This document shows positions 57,792-64,000 of a stretch of 64,000 nucleotides of DNA, one piece after another. Origin of the DNA: Suillus spraguei (lineage: Eukaryota > Basidiomycota > Agaricomycetes > Boletales > Suillaceae). A program made the translations under genes and the position numbers. Where the stretch lies: positions 1-64,000 of the forward strand of contig JABCPU010000033.1 of NCBI GenBank assembly GCA_016800925.1. The letters are read 5' to 3'. Below the pieces are notes generated by a model. The model did no database searches. It was not told where the DNA came from and worked only from the letters and a program-made list of their open reading frames with translations. Position 1 is the first letter of the stretch, and every line of letters starts with the position of its first letter.

Positions 57792-59591
57792 GCTGGCAAG
57801 TCACACGGACGAACGAAATGAATGTGTGGGGATTCCCTGTTCAAAATCATTGGAGTTTTAAGCACAGAGCAAACTCATACAAATGGTGCCCTGGCAAGGA
57901 GCGTTCCCATAACTGTTTATGTTGGACAATCATGTCATGTAATTGAGCGTGATAGGATCTCGATCCAAGGGTGATTAATCGGGTTTCCTTCCACCATCAT
58001 CGGAGATTCGGAGATAATTGTAATTGACAGAAAGACTAGGCCTGGGTTTGACCGTGATCCGCTTTGATTCAAAATAGAATTTATGCCAGCTACCGGTTGT
58101 TCTAGAATGCCAGCTGTCGTGGTAGGAAGGCACGTCACAAAGACTCGCCATATGATATATGTGGGAATGACGTAAATAAGGAAATACGTTATCATGAGCC
58201 GATTTAGGGAATAATACAACATATAATTCCGCTGATCATAACGGCATATTGCGCGAGGTGGGAGATTCGTCATTGGTTTGAGTTGCACCGATAAACCATT
58301 TCGAGCTTCTTCCACTGAAATATATAAAACGACCTTCCTGACCCAGATCTGCCAATGCGGGAGCTGCGGCTTAGATTACATTGCACGTTCGCCTTTGCTT
58401 CGACTTCGATGCCAGCAAATCAAGCTTGCTTATCGCAAAGGTTACAAGCCAAAATGGCACAATCTAATGAGTGCCTGATGAGCTTGGAGAGCGATAACGC
58501 CAGGTTGAAGCAACTGACACAGCATTTTGAGTGTAACACGTTCCGGGTGATAGGATCATCATCAGCGTGTTCCCTGCGATGCACGGACAGGAGACAGCTG
58601 CCCATCAGGGTCAGGAGACCTCGAAAGTTGGAAATTTAACCCACATTCCCTTTCAACACATATGGGCCTTGACACCATATGACGAGGGACAGTAACCTTT
58701 GACGCCGAAGGCTATACATGACGCGCGCCGTAACGGAAGTCCTTTGCGCCACAGTGAACGTCAACGTAAAAATGTAGGCTGCGAAGATCAGCCTGGCAGA
58801 TCATTAGTAGTACCTCGGTCCCCGAAGTACTTAATATTGTTATTGATAACAAAAATGTTCTTTATTGCTGTCACAAATCATGTCAATTTATTTATTTTCC
58901 CCCTACAAACAGTCTCACGTCTCGCTAATTCGGCCTTCCGTGTCGAGGACTCTTATTGCTTGTCGCGGAGCTCAATTTCTTTTACGTAATCACACGCGGA
59001 GTATCAACGTGCATTGCTACCATGAACCCTATAGGGTCTCAATACAACTCGGATTTTACCACAACCAATAAGTTTTTCAACAGTCGGGGGTCACTCAGAC
59101 CCTATCATCCTTAAGCGCGCAGGGGTGGGCTTTTTCCAGCTGACCTACCGTGTGTTCATCATCATCACTCCCACTCACAGGCTATTCGTTGTCCAAAAAT
59201 ATCTTTCCAGGTACCCGTGCTCAAGTACCTATAGTTTGTCCTGACTCCACCGTTCTAGATATCGGGTGCTTCTCAAATCCGTTCACCGGTTCGCGTTCTT
59301 GTTCTTGCCATTAAGTCTGCATGCATATCCAAGGAAGATACCACCCCGATGAGGCACAATGCTTGCTTTCATCCAGGGCTTTAGACCCGGATGGTATATC
59401 GCTGTTATCATAAGTTTACACCGCCTGCATGTTCCAAATCGGGCCTCAATCATCTTAGCGCTCTTATACCCTCTACAAATCTTCAACTAATCCCAAGCCC
59501 AAATTATTCCCTCCTCCGAGCTAGGAAGTTCCCCACCCCGACGCCACTCCTTATTTTTTCCTAGCTCTCACGTTGGGCTTCAGCGTTAACC
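57792..59591. promoter_or_regulatory. Bidirectional intergenic region between GH16 and GT2, copy 2
   Basis: 1.8 kb holding both promoters. Blocks near 58350-58420, 58560-58740 and 59280-59590 match copy 1. Other stretches do not align by eye. No conserved extra gene was found. Confidence 0.5.
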
Positions 59592-62500
59592 ATGGCTATG
59601 GATTACGATGCATATGATGCTCTCCTTCATCATATATTCAAGCAAGTACGTGTACATTCTTTCTATATCGTCTTCTGCTCACAATTCTTTTGCCCCAACA
59701 GACTCAAGGTGACGCTTGGTTCAAGCCGTCCGAGGAAAATCTTTCTGCTGGTGTCTGTCTCCGTGTCGAGCCCGGTCACTTCCGCGTCTTTCCCTACGAG
59801 AATAGCTACCTTGCTCCCTTTGAGGCAGCAGTGCGCATATTAAATCCCGTCGTTGCTGTCAAGGTCAGGAGTGCTGCAGTTCACGCTGCATTGTCAACTG
59901 TGTATGTTATTTCTTGTCACTGTCAATTATCCGGTGACTTTCTGACGCTCCGTACGTAATAATAGCCCTGAAGATGCTTCTGCCATCTATGTCGATCATA
60001 ACACACGCATTCAGATAGTGCCTTCCATGGCTATGGTGCCACGAGCTGAGAAGGAACAATGCGGAGCCTTCGTGGCAAGTTCCGCTTCTTACTACGTCGT
60101 CATCCTTTTCTGATAATCCCTTAGCGGGATGAGGCTGTCCTAATTCTTTGGTCAGACGACTTGGACGGCATCATACCCTTGTGTCGCGACTTTGAGGAAA
60201 AGCTGATCAAGCTTGTCTGGAGACAGCGCGGCAATGTCTCCGCAGCTCCTTCTGAGATCATACCACCTACTCTGCCGTCGCATGACAACTTACTATCAAT
60301 CAAGGAAGATTCTACTCAAGAGATTCCTATTACTGAGAAAGAACTCACAAATCGGAAGCCAAAGCCTAATCCGTCATCTCCTTTTTGGAAGATCTTCAGC
60401 TGGAGCACTACTCGTCAGGAGCACCAAGGTGACGCCGAGAAGGGTGCGAAGAAAATTCGTCGAACAAAGCTCATTGCCCCCTGCTACAATGGTTTAGGCT
60501 GTGCCTTATCACTCTGTAAATAACTGCCGACTTCACATGTTGCCAAACTTGGACTGACCCCTTTCAATAGTTTTCATCGGTACCGGCATCAGCATGCTTC
60601 TGCAAGAGTCCATGCTTGATGGTAAATGGATTCGATTTTGTTTGCTCGTCACCTGCCCACTGTCGTTCTGCGTTTCTCTGGTATGGGACCAAAGACGTTT
60701 CTTGATTGACGTTGACATGTCATTTTCAGTTTTTCTCCCTACAGATTGTCGGCAATATCGGTATGATGTAAGTACTCATTTAGACTCATCTTGGTCAGCG
60801 CTCATTTTTGTAGTATCGGTCCCGTCTCCCAGTACTATGAAAATTCTCGCTACTATTCCGCTATCAAACCTGAGGAGGATAAGGATGTCGATTCGGCTCT
60901 TCCTCATGTTACTATTGAGCTTCCGGTTTACAAAGAGAGTCTTGATCAAACAATGTAAAGTCTCGGTTATTTTGCCTGCCAGTGTATTCACAAAATTTTT
61001 ATTATTCTTAGCGGGCCATCCGTGTACTCAATCAAGAAGGCCATGCAGACATATGCGCGCCAGGGTGGAACATCTTCGATATTCGTGCACGACGACGGTC
61101 TACAGCTCATTTCTGAGGAGGAACGCGCCGAACGCATTGCTTTCTACGCCGATCACAATATAGGCTGGGTCGCGCGCCCTCCTCATGACTCCTCTCCAGA
61201 CGGATTCAAACGTGCCGGCCGGTTCAAGAAGGCGTCGAATATGAACTACGGGCTCGCACTTAGCTTGAAGCTCGAGAAACATTTAAAGGTGCTCCTTGAA
61301 GCAGAAGAACTAGGGGAGCTAGAGGACGATGGTCAACCTCTGGAGGATCGCGCTTTGAACATAGCCTGCGAAGAACTCTTCACAGAAAGTGGAGACAAGT
61401 GGAAACCGTGGGCTTGCAATGGTAAATCCATTAGAATGGGAGAGATCATCTTGCTCGTCGATTCGGATACCATTGTGCCCGAGGTGAGTGACATGCCGGC
61501 TCATTTAATCATAAAGCTAATGCTGTTCTAGGATTGTTTCCGTGACGCTGCTCGTGAACTTGCAGAGAGTCCCGAGGTTGCGATTATTCAGCACGAATCA
61601 GGTTAGTCACTATCATGCTCCTGTCTTAGCATGACTCAACTTTGCACTCAAGATGTCATGCAAGTCGCGAACCATTACTTTGAGAATGGTATCGCCCACT
61701 TTACAAGGCGAATCAACAAGTGTATATCCCTTGGTTGTGCGAACGGCGAAATTGCTCCTTTCGTGGGACATAATGCTTTTCTTCGGTGGTCGGCACTTCA
61801 GGACGCCGCGTTCGTAGATCCGGCTGACGGGAAGACAAAGATCTGGTCGGAATCAAATGTCTCCGAGGATTTCGACATGGCTTTGCGACTTCAGGTACGT
61901 CCTTGCATCGTATGGCATTTTTTATCTGACTAATGTTCCCATATGTGCAGCTAAAGAAGTATGTCATACGGTGGGCAACATACTCCGAGGGCGGCTTCAA
62001 GGAAGGTGTATCTTTGACTGTCGATGATGAATTAAATCGATGGCAAAAATATTCATACGGTATGGATGAACGATTGTCAACGAAACCTGTGCTGATACTG
62101 GGTTTGGTAAAGGCTGTAGCGAGTTGATTTTCAACCCACTTGTTGAGTGGTGGAGGAAAGGTCCTATCAACAAACAACTACGTATCTTCGTATGGTCCAA
62201 TGCGCCGGTCCATTACAAGATTAGTATGATGGCATGTGAGTAAGAGTGATGAGAAGCCACGAACAATTATGCTGACTTTGGTTTCGAAAGACATGTTTTC
62301 TTATTGTAGGACAAGATTTTTTTATGTACTCGTGCTATGCTCACGGATTTGACAGATGGTATCGCAGCCTCGGCACTTTTGTCGGTCCTCAACTATATCC
62401 TTCTTGGACTAGCATTTGAAACGGACGGCTACTATCTTCATAGTTTTGAAGTCTTTCTGGCTATTCTTGCCGTGTTTCCTGGATCCGGCAACGTTGGTTT

Positions 62501-63068
62501 TATTCTTCTTGAATACAGACTTGGGCACCGTAACATGTGGGCCTCGCTTATGGAGACCTGCACATGGGTCCCTTTCTTGTACGTTTCTGTCGCTTGTGCA
62601 AGGCCCAGGCTCACACCAATGCTGGCAGCTTTTTCTTTTTCGGTGGTCTCAGTGTTCATCTCACGACCGCTCTTTTGGCCCATATGTTTTCGTACAACAT
62701 CACCTGGGGAGCAACGAAAAAGGAAGTCGAACGTTCGAATTTCTTCATCGAAGTCCCCCGAATTATCAAGCGATTCTGGCTCGCCCTTGCACTATCCTTT
62801 GGAACATTCGTTATGATCGTTATCTTCAGTCTTCCTAGTGTTGTCGGCCTGGATTGGCAAATCCCGGGTACTTACTGGGCAGTCATCTTTCCTCTTGGGT
62901 AAGTGGTTTGTTTAGACCGGTCAACTCATACTCAAATTTCATATAGGCTCGTAGCTGGAAGTCACATTCTTTTCCCCGTGCGTATTCATTACTAATACGT
63001 CGTTTCTTGGTAACTGAATTCAATTGTAGATTGTGCTTAATCCGTGGTTGATGATTTTCTCGTACTGA
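59592..63068 (+). CDS. Membrane glycosyltransferase family 2 protein, copy 2
   Basis: Seventeen exons were placed; their lengths sum to 2637 nt, 878 residues, with all phases consistent. Exon 1 (59592-59645) encodes MAMDYDAYDALLHHIFKQ. The intron after 60074 has a GC donor (GTG|GCAAGT), and exon 13 (62291-62305) is 15 nt. A membrane segment precedes the GT2 domain, with HDDG at 374-377, DSD at 498-500 and ED at 600-601, followed by several membrane helices. Such proteins polymerise UDP-sugars at a membrane. Cell wall or capsule polysaccharide is likely but the product is unknown. It ends NPWLMIFSY. It is highly similar to copy 1 with conservative differences. Confidence 0.9.
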
Positions 63069-63190
63069 ACGCCGCCGCCGATGATTGATCTTGTGATCTC
63101 AATGGACTATCTCCAATATGCTCTTTTTCTATAGATTTCTTGGACACTCACAACTCTATTGTAGAGGTACCATATGAAGATATCGCTGGT

Positions 63191-63464
63191 AATAATTAGT
63201 TGTACATAACTTTATGACACTCTCGCACACAGTACATGGAGTACCTACATATATACTATTTTATACATTGTTTCTTGTATGTTGACAATGTTCTAGACTC
63301 TGGCTGCCGAGTGGCATGTATTGATTCGTGATCATCGTATCAAGTCTTCACTGTCAGTGTTAAAGGCGGTATGCCTTGTTCGTATTTGGAAATAACTTAC
63401 CGATCGGTCGGTCACCAATGATCAACGATATTAGTGTGGGGGGTGTTCACAACTCGTGCTGCGA
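63191..63464. other. Unassigned spacer right of the duplication
   Basis: Sequence beyond the inverted duplication. No gene or repeat is recognised. Confidence 0.4.
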
Positions 63465-64000
63465 TGTTTTTATTATTATTATTATTATTCTCGTTTATTG
63501 TCCGCTGGGGCAACTCCCATTATCAGACAACACATGTTGCATATACAGTTTCTTGGATAATGGGCCCCTCCCGGGACTTTTGAAACGCTGCCTAATTTGG
63601 ATGCAAAAGTCCCGAGGTCGAGTTTTGTTTTGTGCATTCGCTGGGAATATTCGATTCCCTCCCGCATGTCTTGGCGCGAGGTCCGACTTGCTTTTATTTT
63701 ATTTTTTTGCCTCACCTCAGTCTGAACGCTGACTCGGGACTTGTGACACTTGACGTTGATTCGCATGATATTGGTGGGCCGCGGCCAATTGGACGACCTT
63801 CGAATCGATCATAGCCTAGGTATGTTTTGCTTCCGGTCGGTAGTATCGTTAAACTCTTCCGCTGATCTGGTTTCTGATTCCTTGAAGGGGCAGAGTGTGA
63901 GGAGGAACAGAATTGTTATGCGGTGACAATGTAAATGGAAGATGCATTCAATACAATTGGGTCCCATCGACGGTCTCTATAGATTCTGCGATTGGATGAT
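63465..64000 (-). mobile_element. LINE-like 3' end with an ATT-type tail, partial
   Basis: A TTATTA tract (63469-63489) is followed by CTCGTTTATTGTCCGCTGGGGC, close to CTTGTTTATTGTCCGTTGGGGC right after the poly-T of the LINE at 17912. The rest does not align by eye with that LINE, so it is probably a related element or only a short 3' piece. No coding motif was found. Confidence 0.45.

Larger units (their letters stand above)
55272..63190. repeat. Inverted segmental duplication, copy 2 (GH16 and GT2 genes)
   Basis: Reverse-orientation partner of 25921-34001, 7.9 kb. Identity is uneven: nearly perfect, introns included, in the 3' half of GH16; high in GT2; lower in the GH16 5' exon and the intergenic region. 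Confidence 0.92.

Noticed and set aside
58355..58639. A possible small leucine-rich helical protein (LESDNARLKQL) in the GH16/GT2 intergenic region
   Set aside because: The matching place in copy 1 (30700-31000) has diverged and does not keep the frame, so it is probably chance.

Overview
The window looks like a transposon-rich stretch of a filamentous basidiomycete genome, most likely an Agaricomycete. Genes have many introns of about 45-65 nt with GT-AG (and one GC-AG) borders. The mobile elements (chromodomain Ty3/gypsy, an RNase H-bearing LINE, hAT, Tc1) are typical fungal types, and a degenerate TET/JBP-like oxygenase resembles a family expanded in mushrooms. I cannot name the species. 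No rRNA, tRNA or CRISPR array was found.

Layout. 1-5701: the 3' end of one Ty3/gypsy chromovirus (element A, + strand) sits head-on inside the pol gene of a second copy (element B, - strand). 5702-10894: a little unassigned sequence carrying two solo LTRs of a second family (LTR-II), themselves hit by a solo gypsy LTR and two LTRs of a third family (LTR-III). 10903-25274: one hAT transposon with an exact 8-bp target duplication, inflated from about 4 kb to 14.4 kb by an LTR-III, a 2.6-kb fold-back element and a 6.8-kb LINE that itself carries a solo gypsy LTR. 25921-34001: two intact host genes transcribed divergently, a membrane GT2 glycosyltransferase (-) and a membrane-anchored GH16 glucanase/transglycosylase-like protein (+). 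34002-55271: a second transposon block with LTR-II, LTR-III, a full gypsy copy (element D) holding a solo LTR of a fourth family (LTR-IV), broken hypothetical genes, a TET/JBP-like pseudogene, a palindromic Tc1 element, a 41-bp tandem repeat and an LTR-III nest. 55272-63190: a second, inverted copy of the GT2/GH16 pair, both genes again intact. 63191-64000: spacer and a LINE-like 3' end.

Working together: the only intact host genes are the two GT2 and two GH16 paralogues. Their shared divergent arrangement suggests a cell-surface polysaccharide synthesis and remodelling module, which is inference. The gypsy family shows a Tf1-like self-priming arrangement, a gag/pol -1 frameshift site, a chromodomain and an extra zinc-knuckle ORF after pol. 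Many differences between paired repeats, mismatched target duplications and some inactivating mutations are C-to-T or G-to-A changes at CpG, as expected from deamination of methylated repeats. Exon borders and repeat ends were read by eye. Family assignments come from motifs and were not checked by database search.
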